A stretch of DNA of 64,000 nt from Streptococcus troglodytae (GTDB taxonomy: Bacteria; Bacillota; Bacilli; Lactobacillales; Streptococcaceae): NCBI RefSeq assembly GCF_002355215.1, contig NZ_AP014612.1:1612001-1676000 (forward strand), read 5' to 3'. This document shows positions 7,954 through 16,969 of this stretch, piece after piece. The notes under the pieces are model-generated. The model ran no database searches. It worked only from the letters and a program-made list of their open reading frames with translations, and was not told the origin of the DNA. Within the stretch, counting starts at the first letter, position 1. Each line of letters begins with the position of its first letter. The translations under genes and the position numbers were made by a program.

Positions 7954-9019
7954 TTATAAATTTTTCTTTATTTGATTAATGAGTTCCTTAGTCATGCGAC
8001 GTGGACCGCGAATATTGGTGACACCATATTTTTTGAGACGCTCGATGGGAAAATGTCTCATCCTCATATTTTTTCAATAATTCTAGACTCATCTTTTTTC
8101 TATCTGAATGCCATCCTTTTGTACCTGCTTCTACTACCCGACAAGCATAGCGCAGGGCACGTGTCGGTGCTGTAATGTAAATAAAGAGATAATCACCTGT
8201 TTTAATGCTGGCTTTTTGAGACCAATCAACTATTTGGTGGTCTGCAAATTCGGCATCAATGTCATAATATTTAAGATTAGCTGGAATAATCCAGTAATCA
8301 GGCCCATCAGGATTTCCTAAAGCTCTTCCAGCAGTCAGAGCTCTGCTATTGTCCACCAAAGAAAAAAGAAAATTATCAGGAACCTGCTCATCTAAAACAA
8401 GAGAAATCCAAGATTTCTTGTTCATATGATAAGAAGGATAAATACCAGAAATGCTGAGTAATTTAGTCATATCAGCAGGATTTACTTTGAGATTGATGAT
8501 TTCTACCTGCTGTTCCAATTCTTTTTTCTCCCACTCTTCCTTTCCTAAGTCCAACTTACCACGCGCGATAGCCATAATCAGTGCATACCACTTATGATTA
8601 ACCGGATGACGATAGGAAGAAATAGTTGGATATTTGCTAAAAGGGTGATCATAAACATCGTCATATTTATCTGCAATATATTGGGCCAAACGGTTGGTTT
8701 GATTTTTGACAAATGGCCAATCGATAAAACAAGCCTCTGCAATTCGACTTAAAATTTCTGTATAAGCTTGTCGAACCTGACCAACAAAAGTTCCCACTTG
8801 TCTTTCGACACGCAAAGCAAGATAATCATCATCTGTATCCCTATCCAGTACTCGACCAGACACCTGTCCAGACTCAGAAATCTTAACTTGAGCTTCAAAA
8901 TCACCTGCCATAAAACTTTCCTTATAGATATAGTCCTGCCCCATTTTAACAAAACCAAAGGCTAGTAAGGTCTCAAAACGAACGCGTTTTTTCTTAAAAA
9001 AGTCAGATTCAAAAGACAT
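7954..9019 (-). CDS. MmcQ/YjbR-like protein
   Basis: About 354 residues; the start at 9019 (MSFESDFFKKKRVRFETLLA) has AAAGGAG upstream. The N-terminal region (FGFVKMGQDYIYKESFM, SGRVLDRDTDDDYLALRVER) and the middle (HPVNHKWYALIMAIARGKLD, KVNPADMTKLLSISGIYPSYH) fit the YjbR/CyaY-fold family, whose function is unclear. The C-terminal half (GDYLFIYITAPTRALRYACRV) resembles an EVE/PUA-like nucleotide-binding fold. The raw frame ends wrongly: one base too many in the T4C3 run at 8047-8053 replaces the natural tail RLKKYGVTNIRGPRRMTKEL. No obvious operon partner. Confidence 0.7.
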
Positions 9020-9087
9020 AGAAGCTCCTTTCTTATAGCTCCTATTATAGCAAAAAATCAAGCAGCAAAAACCACTTGATTTCTGTT

Positions 9088-9912
9088 TTAAATTAAAACA
9101 TGATCTTCAATTACCTTGGAAACACCGTTGTCATTGTTCGATACCGTTTCAATATCTGCTTCATTCTTAACAGCCTGCGGTGCATTGGCCATAGCCACCC
9201 CCAAACCTGCTAATTTCAGCATAGGAATATCATTGTAATTATCCCCGATAGTCATCGTTTGGGATAAGGAAATATCATAATATTTTGCAATTTCAAGCAG
9301 GGCATTTTCCTTTGATACGGACCGGGAAGTGACTTCTAAATAATTGTCTTTCGAAAGGTAAAAAGAAGCATCCTCAAAATTCACTTGTTTAAGGTAAGTA
9401 AAGAATTCTTGAATAGCCTGTGCATTGGCAATTAAGAGAAGTTTGTGAATAGGAATAGAGTCATCTGTTAGCAGGGTATCTAAATTCCTAATATCAGGAC
9501 TCTCTTTAGTAATATCAGCCTCAATCTGCACCCATTGATCCATCTCTTCAACAATCCAGTCACCACCAGAATAAAAATTAATAGAAATATGCGGAAACTG
9601 CTTCTTGATTAAAGCTACTATTTTTTTAACATCAGCTTTACTGAGACCGTGTTCAATTAAGGTGTGATAATGTTCTTTATTTCCCTCAACAATCAGAGCT
9701 CCATTGTAACAAGCGATGGGATTGGCTCCTAAATCAAGTTCTTGCGCAATAGGAAACATCCCTTGAGGCGACCGAGCCGAAGCCAAAACAAATGGAATAG
9801 ATTCTTTTTTTAACTCAGTAATCGTATCACGCAAATGGGAGTCTACCTGATGGTTATTATCTAAAATCGTACCATCAATATCACTCAAAACCAGTTTAAT
9901 TGTCTTTGCCAT
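9088..9912 (-). CDS. Cof-type HAD hydrolase (sugar/nucleotide phosphatase)
   Basis: 274 residues. Haloacid dehalogenase motifs in order: motif I VLSDIDGTILDNNH, motif II PFVLASARS, a lysine in the cap region, and motifs III/IV TMTIGDNYNDIPMLKLAGLG with VAMANAP. Members dephosphorylate sugar phosphates or flavin and pyridoxal phosphates; the substrate cannot be read from sequence. The start lies 11 bases after the stop of the co-directional DeoR regulator, so the two form an operon. Confidence 0.9.
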   Translation of the reverse strand: MAKTIKLVLSDIDGTILDNNHQVDSHLRDTITELKKESIPFVLASARSPQGMFPIAQELDLGANPIACYNGALIVEGNKEHYHTLIEHGLSKADVKKIVALIKKQFPHISINFYSGGDWIVEEMDQWVQIEADITKESPDIRNLDTLLTDDSIPIHKLLLIANAQAIQEFFTYLKQVNFEDASFYLSKDNYLEVTSRSVSKENALLEIAKYYDISLSQTMTIGDNYNDIPMLKLAGLGVAMANAPQAVKNEADIETVSNNDNGVSKVIEDHVLI

Positions 9913-9923
9913 AACAAACTCCT

Positions 9924-10670
9924 TTAAAAAATAATTTCGATACTATCAGACAAGCTTGCCTGTATCCTCTTACTGGGTTTCTTATCTGTAATAAAATAAT
10001 CAAAGGCATTAATATCAGCCAAGACATAATTAGACTGCTTATCAAACTTGTCTTGTTCAGCCAACAGCACTTTAATCTTAGCATTTTTTAGCACTAGTTT
10101 CTTTAAATAAGTATCAGCCTCATCTTCAAAAGAAACCTGTCCTCCTTTAAGACCGGCAGCACCAATAATAGCCACATCAAAATGAATATCTTTCAACAAT
10201 TCCGCTTCATTTAAAGCATAATAGAAACGATTTTTACGATGAAACTGACCGCCTAGCAAATGAAAGTCAACGGTTTCATGCTGAGCCAAGACCAAAGCAT
10301 TATCTAAAGAATGCGAATAAACCGTAATGTCCCTATCAATAAGCTGAGCCAGCTTGAGAACAGATGTTGAAACATCAAAAAAATATAACTGCCCTTCAGC
10401 AATCAATTGGTAAGCCTTCTGAGCAATCTCATTTTTCTCTTTCATCAAGTTATTAAGACGTTCTTCAAAGGAAAGAATCGTTTGCGATTTCTGCAAAGGT
10501 AAAATACCACCATGTGTCCGCAAAACCTGCTTTCTCTCTGTCAAAAGAGCAAAATCACGACGAATCGTATCGCGCGAAACAGCTAACAACTCAATAGCCT
10601 CTTTCGAAGATAGTTGTCCTTGCCTATCAAGCAATTCTAAAATTTTTTGCAACCTTTGTTCTTGATACAT
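9924..10670 (-). CDS. DeoR family transcriptional regulator
   Basis: 248 residues from the ATG at 10670 (MYQEQRLQKILELLDRQGQL). N-terminal winged helix with the DeoR signature SSKEAIELLAVSRDTIRRDF, followed by the DeoR sensor domain (GGQFHRKNRFYYALNEAE, AAGLKGGQVSFEDEAD, VLLAEQDKFD). Such proteins respond to phosphorylated sugars. Co-transcribed with the HAD phosphatase, suggesting control of a sugar-phosphate response. Confidence 0.88.
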   Translation of the reverse strand: MYQEQRLQKILELLDRQGQLSSKEAIELLAVSRDTIRRDFALLTERKQVLRTHGGILPLQKSQTILSFEERLNNLMKEKNEIAQKAYQLIAEGQLYFFDVSTSVLKLAQLIDRDITVYSHSLDNALVLAQHETVDFHLLGGQFHRKNRFYYALNEAELLKDIHFDVAIIGAAGLKGGQVSFEDEADTYLKKLVLKNAKIKVLLAEQDKFDKQSNYVLADINAFDYFITDKKPSKRIQASLSDSIEIIF

Positions 10671-10961
10671 AACATGCCTCTTTTCATAAATTAATGGTAA
10701 CATATTTTTTAAGCAATTACAAGTATTTTTAAGTATTTTATGCACAAAAATCTTAAAAAGACTGACAAAACCTTAGATTTCAATACTATTTAAAGACTCT
10801 ATAATCAAAAACTTCCTTAACAAATAGAACTGACAAGTTCTTTTTCTTCTTAAATATACTAAAAAAGCCAGACGTAATGATCCAGCTTCAAGAATTTATA
10901 TTATTCTTAAAATCTTACTTAGTTAGAATGATAAACTTAATTTACCTTGTTAATAGCAATA
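10671..10961. other. Intergenic region between dpnI and the DeoR operon
   Basis: About 290 AT-rich bases containing no supportable ORF. In S. pneumoniae dpnI is followed by dpnD; no dpnD-like gene is present here. Confidence 0.5.
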
Positions 10962-11739
10962 TTAAACTTCTTGAATTGGTATTTTTCTATATCTTCCCCT
11001 GCCAATAAATTCAATTAGACCTTTGTCCCTTAAAATTTGTAATTGCTGTCTAATTTTAGCTTGAATATTATGATTATCTGGATGCAAATTCTTAAAATAG
11101 TTTTCAAAGTTATACATTTCTTTTAAAGAAAAATCCTTTGTTGGTAACCTATCCACACAACTTAAAACATCTAGGATCCATCCACGATTATCCTTAGATT
11201 TATCTCTCAAAAATAAAGTCTTTTTAAAATTGGATTGAATTTGTTCCTTATCTAGAATTTCACCTTTTCTTACTAAGTAAATTTTTCCAGCATTTGGAAC
11301 AGTAGAGATATCAATGTTACAACCAACCCATCCAGCTCTTCTAGCAGTAGATGCTAATGGTTTCTTTTGATAATAATATTAGGTGCAAAAAAGTGTTTAG
11401 GAATAATAATAAAATTATTCACTTTCATTTCATTAGAATAATTAAGAAAGAAAAAATTAGGATTATTCTCAGCTTCTAGACGATTTATCATTGTATCGTA
11501 AGCTCCATCATTAATGATGTTAGAAAATTTGGCTTTTTACTTTTCAATTCAAATTCTTCTCGACAAGTTTGACAATAAAAATCGGCAACTGGTCGATTAT
11601 TTTCAAATTCTGATAAATAGTCATTTCCACAATTTAGACAATAAGAATTATGTAATACCCAATTTTCAGTTATAACTCTAATCTTCTGAGAATTACTTCT
11701 ATAATTCTCAGCAATTTCTGTATCCATTAGCAAATTCAC
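10962..11739 (-). CDS. dpnI: Type IIM restriction endonuclease DpnI (cuts methylated GATC)
   Basis: Homologue of DpnI, which cleaves GATC when adenine is methylated. Seen: zinc-binding CLNCGN and CQTC pairs, the catalytic PD-ExK core PVADFYCQTC...EEFELKSKK, the middle RRAGWVGCNIDIS, and the C-terminal winged helix that also reads methyl-adenine (RQQLQILRDKGLIEFIGRGR). The GTG start at 11739 has AAGGAG nine bases upstream and aligns with DpnI's N-terminus. Two single-base losses (near 11524-11527 and 11361-11363) split the frame; corrected length is 259 residues, close to DpnI's 254. No partner methylase or dpnD nearby. Confidence 0.9.
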
Positions 11740-11770
11740 TTTAGCATACTCCTTAGGTTAGTTTCACTTG

Positions 11771-11799
11771 ATTATACTGAAAAGCTTATGAAAGATCAA
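11771..11799 (-). promoter_or_regulatory. Sigma-A promoter of dpnI
   Basis: TTGATC (-35, 11794-11799), 17-base spacer, TATAAT (-10, 11771-11776) on the minus strand, about 30 bases before the GTG start. The -35 hexamer contains GATC, the enzyme's own recognition sequence. Confidence 0.7.
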
Positions 11800-11947
11800 T
11801 AAGGATATCTGCTAAATGTAATATTATAAGCTTAACTCCTTAATTTTTCCTACAAAAATTTCCAGATTAGATTTTATTATAAAAATAATTAAATAGAAAG
11901 AAAGATAAGATTTACATTTCTGTAATATTAAATTATTTCATAAAATC

Positions 11948-11976
11948 TTGACGATACGTAATATTCGTAATATAAT
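11948..11976 (+). promoter_or_regulatory. Sigma-A promoter of the anchored hypothetical protein
   Basis: TTGACG, 17-base spacer, TATAAT: near consensus. The spacer holds a partial dyad (TACG-N7-CGTA) that could be an operator, and on the minus strand an exact TACGAATA (11962-11969). Confidence 0.75.
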
Positions 11977-12010
11977 TGTTACAGAAAAAGAAAAGGAGAC
12001 TTCTATTACT

Positions 12011-12658
12011 ATGACACCTAAAAAATTAAAAATAGCTCTAACAGTTCTCATCCTTTTGATGCTCGCTTTGTTTTTATTCTTGTTTAACCTTCATTCAGCA
12101 AAAGAAAACAGTCCGCAAGAAGGGGTAAAGGTAAGTAAAACAAATGCTAAAAAGTCACAAACAAGCACTTCTTCTGTTATGACAAGTAGTCGAAAAGCTA
12201 CTGAGCAAACAAGCCAAGCACAGTCTCAGACTCAAAACCAAACTCAATCACAAGCAGAACAAAGTAACCCTAGTGTGATCCTCCCCATTCCGCAAGAATT
12301 AGTCGGCACCTACAAGGGGTCAAGTCCACAAGCATCTGAAATAACTTTTACCGTTTCTTCCAATGGTCAATTGCGTGCTCAAGCCAATTTTGAGCCTGCT
12401 TCTGATATAAATGACGTTACCGCCACTGTTAGTGGTATTAGAAAAGTCGATACAGATACCTATATTTGGGAATTTGTCTCTGGTAGTTCAGCTGCTCTTT
12501 TACCAGGTGTTACAGGTATAGGAGGGCTTGGAAAGATGCAGCCTGGTTTCATCCTAAGAGGGGGACAATTAACACCTATTATGTTTACCGGTCCTGTAGA
12601 TGGTGAAATTGATTATTCACATCCCAATCCCTATCCAGTGTCATTAAACAAGCAATAA
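12011..12658 (+). CDS. Membrane-anchored extracellular hypothetical protein
   Basis: 215 residues from the ATG at 12011, which follows AAAGGAG; the frame is open further upstream but that would run through the promoter. N-terminal basic MTPKKLKIA then one transmembrane helix (LTVLILLMLALFLFLFNL), then a Ser/Thr/Gln-rich linker (TSQAQSQTQNQTQSQAEQ) and a C-terminal domain beginning IPQELVGTYKGSSPQASEIT with conserved-looking LLPGVTGIGGLGKMQPGF. The layout matches streptococcal DUF4767-like or lipoprotein-type surface proteins, but I cannot assign a family with certainty. Monocistronic. Confidence 0.75.
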   Translation: MTPKKLKIALTVLILLMLALFLFLFNLHSAKENSPQEGVKVSKTNAKKSQTSTSSVMTSSRKATEQTSQAQSQTQNQTQSQAEQSNPSVILPIPQELVGTYKGSSPQASEITFTVSSNGQLRAQANFEPASDINDVTATVSGIRKVDTDTYIWEFVSGSSAALLPGVTGIGGLGKMQPGFILRGGQLTPIMFTGPVDGEIDYSHPNPYPVSLNKQ

Positions 12659-12691
12659 AGAAAAACGAACAATTTACTGTTAAGAGAAAAT

Positions 12692-12736
12692 AAAATACTT
12701 TAATGGATTCATGGAAAAATCCATTAAAGTATTTTT
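12692..12736. terminator. Bidirectional terminator
   Basis: Near-perfect hairpin AAAATACTTTAATGGAT / ATCCATTAAAGTATTTT between two convergent genes, with T runs on both strands. Confidence 0.85.
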
Positions 12737-14438
12737 AGTCAACTGTGTTTTTTGTACTAAGAACACTTGATTTACCATTGTCAGAACTTATGCGATAATC
12801 TTCATAAGAGTTATAGGAGTAACTACCACTACTATTTTTCTTATTATCACCAACATATTCAACAAGCGCAGACCAAGAGAGTTTTTGAATAATGCTTCCT
12901 GATGATTTATGTTCAGAACTATAAGAATAATAGAAATCATAGACAACCGTAAATTCAACAGCATAAGTTGTCGGACTTGTCTGTGTTACCTTAGTAACAT
13001 CTACATCACTAAAGTTAATTGAATCCGCACTACGATTTTTAGCATTGGTCGTATTAGTATCTATAGTATTTTTTACATCTAAATAGAAATTGTTATGATT
13101 ACCACCTGTAAAAATGTCATCTAAATCATCAGGTGTTGTATGAGAAGAAGCATAGGAATCCAATTTGTAATAGGCTTGTGTAATCAATGAATCTGCAGTA
13201 TCACGGTCAAGAACCCCCTTAGCATCCAAGGTAATAGTATCACCATCATAGACATCTTCTATCGATTGCACTTCAGATTTTAATGATGCTTTGCCAGAAA
13301 ACGACTTTTGAACGTAAATTTTTGAAGTATCTGTAACAGCAAGCTTAGACACATTGTATTTGCCATCTTTCAAGGTTCCAATTTTGCGACTACCTACATA
13401 TAAATCACCGTCTGTTAGATTGCTATTTACTTTGAAACTAAGATATTTAACATTTAAGTTAACCGTTGAATGATTGGTTAGTTTTTCTTCTGATGAAACT
13501 TCAACCTTTTGTCCAGATACATTTCCCTTAGCAACAAAATTATAGGTTCCAGGATATAAGCGAGATATTGTTTGACTAAAAGAATTACTATCCGTTTTTG
13601 TGACCCTTTTATCATTAATAAATAAATCAAGACCTTTTGTATTAATTGAAATCTTTGCTGAGGCTGGTTTGATAGCTACACGCCAGTCAGGGAAAATGAG
13701 AAACTTATTGCCTACTTTTTTCATCTGACTAGCATCAGAGGTAAGCTTATCCATTGTAACTGTTCTGGTTTCTTTAGAATCTCTATAGGTTAATTCCGAT
13801 TTTTTGATTGGCTTTTCCGTATCGCTCCACACTTCAAATTCTAAAGCTTTATCAAAATTACTATTAGCAACTTTCAAATATCTCTGCGCAACTGCTTCAC
13901 GAGAAAAATATTGATTTCCATAACTATAACCGACAACAAGTGCTAACAAGCAAACCAGACCAAGTGTGATGAGGATTTTTTTACCTTTTGTGAAAGGTGC
14001 TTTAGCTAAATTTGATGTTTTACTAACTGACTCTTTTTCAACCAATTGACTTATTTTAGCTAAATCAAAATCTTGATTTCTACCACTTATAAATTCTTCG
14101 GGAGTTGGCTGACGTCCAACAGTTTTTTCAAAGGCTTCTACCCATAATTGCTTAGGTGATTTATCACCTACTTTAGTAGAAACTGGCTTATCTGCAGATT
14201 TTATTTCCTCTTTTGAAGAGTCATTCTCTTGCTTTGCTGCTGTAGCAGAATTACCTGAAACTGCTTGTTTAACATCTGCAGATGATTCTTGCAAATCATC
14301 TGCTTTATCAACTCCTGCAATTTTTTTAATTTCTTTTAAATCAAAGGAACCCTTCTTTCCTTCAAGAAATTCTTGCGGAGTTGGTTTGCGTCCAATAACT
14401 TTTTCAAATAATTCTGTCCATTTTTCTTTACTTGCCAT
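12735..14438 (-). CDS. TcaA-like membrane protein with two N-terminal WxxxFExxxGRxP modules
   Basis: 567 residues. Two copies of a short module open the protein: KWTELFEKVIGRKPTPQEFL (residues 6-25) and LWVEAFEKTVGRQPTPEEFI (about 98-117). One transmembrane helix follows near residue 160 (ILITLGLVCLLALVVGYSYG), then a large extracellular part whose tandem beta domains (KISINTKGLDLFINDKRV, SFKVNSNLTDGDLYVGSR) resemble TcaA domains, ending in an NTF2-like domain (LITQAYYKLDSYASSH to TYAVEFTVVYDFYYSYSS). TcaA-type proteins affect envelope and glycopeptide responses in staphylococci. It lies 19 bases after a membrane protein sharing the same module. Confidence 0.75.
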   Translation of the reverse strand: MASKEKWTELFEKVIGRKPTPQEFLEGKKGSFDLKEIKKIAGVDKADDLQESSADVKQAVSGNSATAAKQENDSSKEEIKSADKPVSTKVGDKSPKQLWVEAFEKTVGRQPTPEEFISGRNQDFDLAKISQLVEKESVSKTSNLAKAPFTKGKKILITLGLVCLLALVVGYSYGNQYFSREAVAQRYLKVANSNFDKALEFEVWSDTEKPIKKSELTYRDSKETRTVTMDKLTSDASQMKKVGNKFLIFPDWRVAIKPASAKISINTKGLDLFINDKRVTKTDSNSFSQTISRLYPGTYNFVAKGNVSGQKVEVSSEEKLTNHSTVNLNVKYLSFKVNSNLTDGDLYVGSRKIGTLKDGKYNVSKLAVTDTSKIYVQKSFSGKASLKSEVQSIEDVYDGDTITLDAKGVLDRDTADSLITQAYYKLDSYASSHTTPDDLDDIFTGGNHNNFYLDVKNTIDTNTTNAKNRSADSINFSDVDVTKVTQTSPTTYAVEFTVVYDFYYSYSSEHKSSGSIIQKLSWSALVEYVGDNKKNSSGSYSYNSYEDYRISSDNGKSSVLSTKNTVD

Positions 14439-14457
14439 AATTTCATCCTAATCAGTT

Positions 14458-15552
14458 CTAAAATAATTTTGCTAGAGAGTCTTTGAGGCTATCTAATCCA
14501 TGTAAAAGATTTGATAGCAGCAATTTATCCATAAAGAAAATAATTAAGATAAAAACAAGAAGTGATATCAATGTAACATAGAAATTATTTAAAGCTCCAA
14601 TAGAAACCTTTATATTTTTTAAGAAAGCTACCAATAAAATAGCTAAACTAATAATACTTAAAATCGTTAAATAAACACATACTGTTTGAATAGAATGAAT
14701 GGCTGGAACTTCTTTGATTAAACGAGAAACAGAAGACAAACCTTCAGAGGGACTAGAAGCAACCGTTTCAAATGAAGATGCAATTTGATAGGCATATTTA
14801 CTTGAAACCACTAATTTATCTGATGTGAAAAAACTGACAACCAAAATTAGAAAATTAATGACTGCTAACAATGGTGTATAAGCAACATATTTTCCTAACA
14901 ATTCTGTCACATTCTCTTGAGATTTTGAAGCAAATTTGTTAATGAATGCTGGCAAAACAGCCAAAATGGCATAAGCTAGGAAAATAATGAGAGTCACAAC
15001 AATGACTTTACTAAAACCAAAATTGGTACGAATGGCATCTTCAATCATAGAAAAAGTCTCTGGTTCTTTGAGCTTTAGACTCTCACCACTGACTGTCATA
15101 TTAATAATAGAAGTAAAGATTCTATTGACATAATTAACCAGACCAGCTGCCAAAAGAACGGCAGCAAGAAAGAGTGTGATTAAACCATAAATAAATTGAC
15201 TATTTGAAGACTCAGCAACAGGTTGCTTCAAACCTTCCAAAAACCAACTTAAATAATTTTTTCCCTTTTCTTTTAACTGTTCTACCTGCTGCTTAGAGTT
15301 AGCAGTGTTATTTGAATGAGCAAGGGGCGTTTGTTCTTTAGGATAAGCAATCGGCTCAGTCTCAACTGATGAAGCTTCTTTTTCTTCTACAACTTCAGCA
15401 ACTGTGTCGTCACTACTGCTTTCTTCAAAAGAAACGTCTGTAGTAGCGCCATCTTGAAATTCTCCTGTGGCTAAAGCCTCTGCAATCTCTTTAGCAGATG
15501 GCTCACGACCATTAATGGCTTCAAAATAATCCAACCAATCCTCTTTATTCAT
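14458..15552 (-). CDS. Multi-pass membrane protein with the WxxxFExxxGRxP module
   Basis: 364 residues. The N-terminal motif DWLDYFEAINGREPSAKEIA (5-24) is the same module found twice in the next gene. An acidic, low-complexity cytoplasmic stretch (DTVAEVVEEKEASSVETE) follows, then about six membrane helices (FIYGLITLFLAAVLLAAGLV, VIVVTLIIFLAYAILAVLP, LLAVINFLILVVSFF and others). No transporter signature that I recognise. Co-transcribed with the TcaA-like gene downstream; the pair probably forms one envelope complex (inference from shared module and gap of 19 bases). Confidence 0.7.
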   Translation of the reverse strand: MNKEDWLDYFEAINGREPSAKEIAEALATGEFQDGATTDVSFEESSSDDTVAEVVEEKEASSVETEPIAYPKEQTPLAHSNNTANSKQQVEQLKEKGKNYLSWFLEGLKQPVAESSNSQFIYGLITLFLAAVLLAAGLVNYVNRIFTSIINMTVSGESLKLKEPETFSMIEDAIRTNFGFSKVIVVTLIIFLAYAILAVLPAFINKFASKSQENVTELLGKYVAYTPLLAVINFLILVVSFFTSDKLVVSSKYAYQIASSFETVASSPSEGLSSVSRLIKEVPAIHSIQTVCVYLTILSIISLAILLVAFLKNIKVSIGALNNFYVTLISLLVFILIIFFMDKLLLSNLLHGLDSLKDSLAKLF

Positions 15553-15628
15553 TTCAATCTCCTTCTTTGAATATTAAAAATATTACAAAATAAATTATAG
15601 CATGGGAACCTTACTCTGACAAGGCTAT

Positions 15629-15659
15629 TAAAAAAGCCAACCCACTTAATGGATTGACT
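15629..15659 (-). terminator. Terminator after hpf
   Basis: GTCAATCC pairs with GGGTTGGC (including G-T pairs), then TTTTTT on the minus strand. It lies 20 bases past the hpf stop. Confidence 0.75.
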
Positions 15660-15676
15660 TATTAGTATTAATTCTA

Positions 15677-16225
15677 TTATTTTGCTTCAATAAGACCCAA
15701 ATTACCATCTTCACGACGATAGAGAACATTTGTTGTATTATCGTTAGCATCTGTGTAGATGAAGAAATCGTGACCTAAAAGATCCATTTGTAAACGAGCT
15801 TCTTCGATGTCCATAGGTTTTAAAGTGATGTTTTTGGTTCTGACAACCTTTATAGCTGGAGCCTCTTCCATCTCTTCTGCTTCAAATTCAGCCGTAAAGA
15901 CATGTGCCGCTGGTTTCTTTTCACGATGTTTCTTAGCAATTTTAGTTTTATTTTTACGGATCTGACGTTCAATCTTATCAACAACTAAATCAATAGAGCC
16001 ATACATATCTTGTGAAACATCCTCTGCACGAAGAGTAACGGGAGCAAGAGGAATAGTAACTTCAACTTTGGCTGTTTTCTCACGATATACTTTCAGATTG
16101 ATACGTGCATCCAACTCTTGTTCAGCATTGAAATACTTTTCAATCTTCTTGAGTTTAGACTCAACATAGTTACGGATTGCATCTGTTACCTCGATGTTTT
16201 CACCACGAATACTATATTTAATCAT
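15677..16225 (-). CDS. hpf: Long-form ribosome hibernation promoting factor
   Basis: 182 residues, the long Firmicute form that dimerises 70S ribosomes to 100S in stationary phase. N-terminal S30AE/YfiA domain (MIKYSIRGENIEVTDAIRNY, YFNAEQELDARINLKVYR), a basic linker KNKTKIAKKHREKK, and the C-terminal dimerisation domain (EARLQMDLLGHDFFIYTDAN, TTNVLYRREDGNLGLIEA). Good AGAGGT ribosome site. It follows comFC but has its own promoter with a possible catabolite-repression site. Confidence 0.95.
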   Translation of the reverse strand: MIKYSIRGENIEVTDAIRNYVESKLKKIEKYFNAEQELDARINLKVYREKTAKVEVTIPLAPVTLRAEDVSQDMYGSIDLVVDKIERQIRKNKTKIAKKHREKKPAAHVFTAEFEAEEMEEAPAIKVVRTKNITLKPMDIEEARLQMDLLGHDFFIYTDANDNTTNVLYRREDGNLGLIEAK

Positions 16226-16267
16226 AAGATACCTCTTTTCTCGCGCTTAAGCGCTTTCTTCATTACT

Positions 16268-16295
16268 ATTATATCGCTTTCATGAAAATTTGCAA
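16268..16295 (-). promoter_or_regulatory. hpf promoter with overlapping cre-like site
   Basis: Minus strand: TTGCAA (16290-16295), 16-base spacer, TATAAT (16268-16273). A near match to the CcpA operator (TGAAAGCGATATAA, 16269-16282, one mismatch to the consensus TGWNANCGNTNWCA) overlaps the -10 box, so CcpA repression of hpf is plausible. Confidence 0.5.
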
Positions 16296-16303
16296 GTTTT
16301 TTA

Positions 16304-16969
16304 TTACCTTGCTAAAGAAAAGGACTCTATTGTTTTCACACCATTTTCACGCAATAATTGACTGGCCAATTGAATTGTCATACCCGTTGTATAGATATCA
16401 TCAACTAGCATCACTTTATCAGGTAATTCTTTATGTTTCCTTAAATAAAAGTTTTGTTGAGTCTTTAGGCGTTCTTGACGTGTTTTGCTTGATTGTTTTA
16501 CACTACCATCTTCTTTGCCTAATAAATCATGATAAGGCAATTTTGCCTCATCTAAAAAAGCTTGCACTTGATTAAAACCACGATTTTCTAAACTTGAAGA
16601 GCTAAGTGGAATGGGAACCAGAGTATAATTAGTATACTCTCTTAAGGCTTCTTTAATAGGTTTTATAAAGACCTTTCTTAAAAGATAATCCCCTTGAAAT
16701 TTGTAGGCACTGAAATAATCCTTCATAGCTTGATTGTAACAAAAGAGAGCCTTGTGATGAACCTCCTTTTTGAGATTTTGCCATTTGTGGCAATCTTGAC
16801 AGATATCTCCTTCTCCCTCCTTATAACAATTTGGGCAATGCTTTTCAGATATGAATTGAAATTTCGAAAAGCAAGGTTGGCAAATAGAATCTCCTGAAGC
16901 TTTCAAGAAGAAAATAGAATAAAAATAAGACTTACTCTCAAAAGGCAAGTGACAAATGAGACAATTCAT
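16304..16969 (-). CDS. comFC: Late competence protein ComFC
   Basis: 221 residues. Zinc-finger-like cysteine pairs at the N-terminus (CLIC, CQPC, CPNC, CQDC) and a phosphoribosyltransferase fold ending in the PRPP motif VMLVDDIYTTGMT. It works with the ComFA helicase in import of single-stranded transforming DNA. The ATG overlaps the comFA stop (ATGA), so it is translationally coupled. Confidence 0.93.
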   Translation of the reverse strand: MNCLICHLPFESKSYFYSIFFLKASGDSICQPCFSKFQFISEKHCPNCYKEGEGDICQDCHKWQNLKKEVHHKALFCYNQAMKDYFSAYKFQGDYLLRKVFIKPIKEALREYTNYTLVPIPLSSSSLENRGFNQVQAFLDEAKLPYHDLLGKEDGSVKQSSKTRQERLKTQQNFYLRKHKELPDKVMLVDDIYTTGMTIQLASQLLRENGVKTIESFSLAR

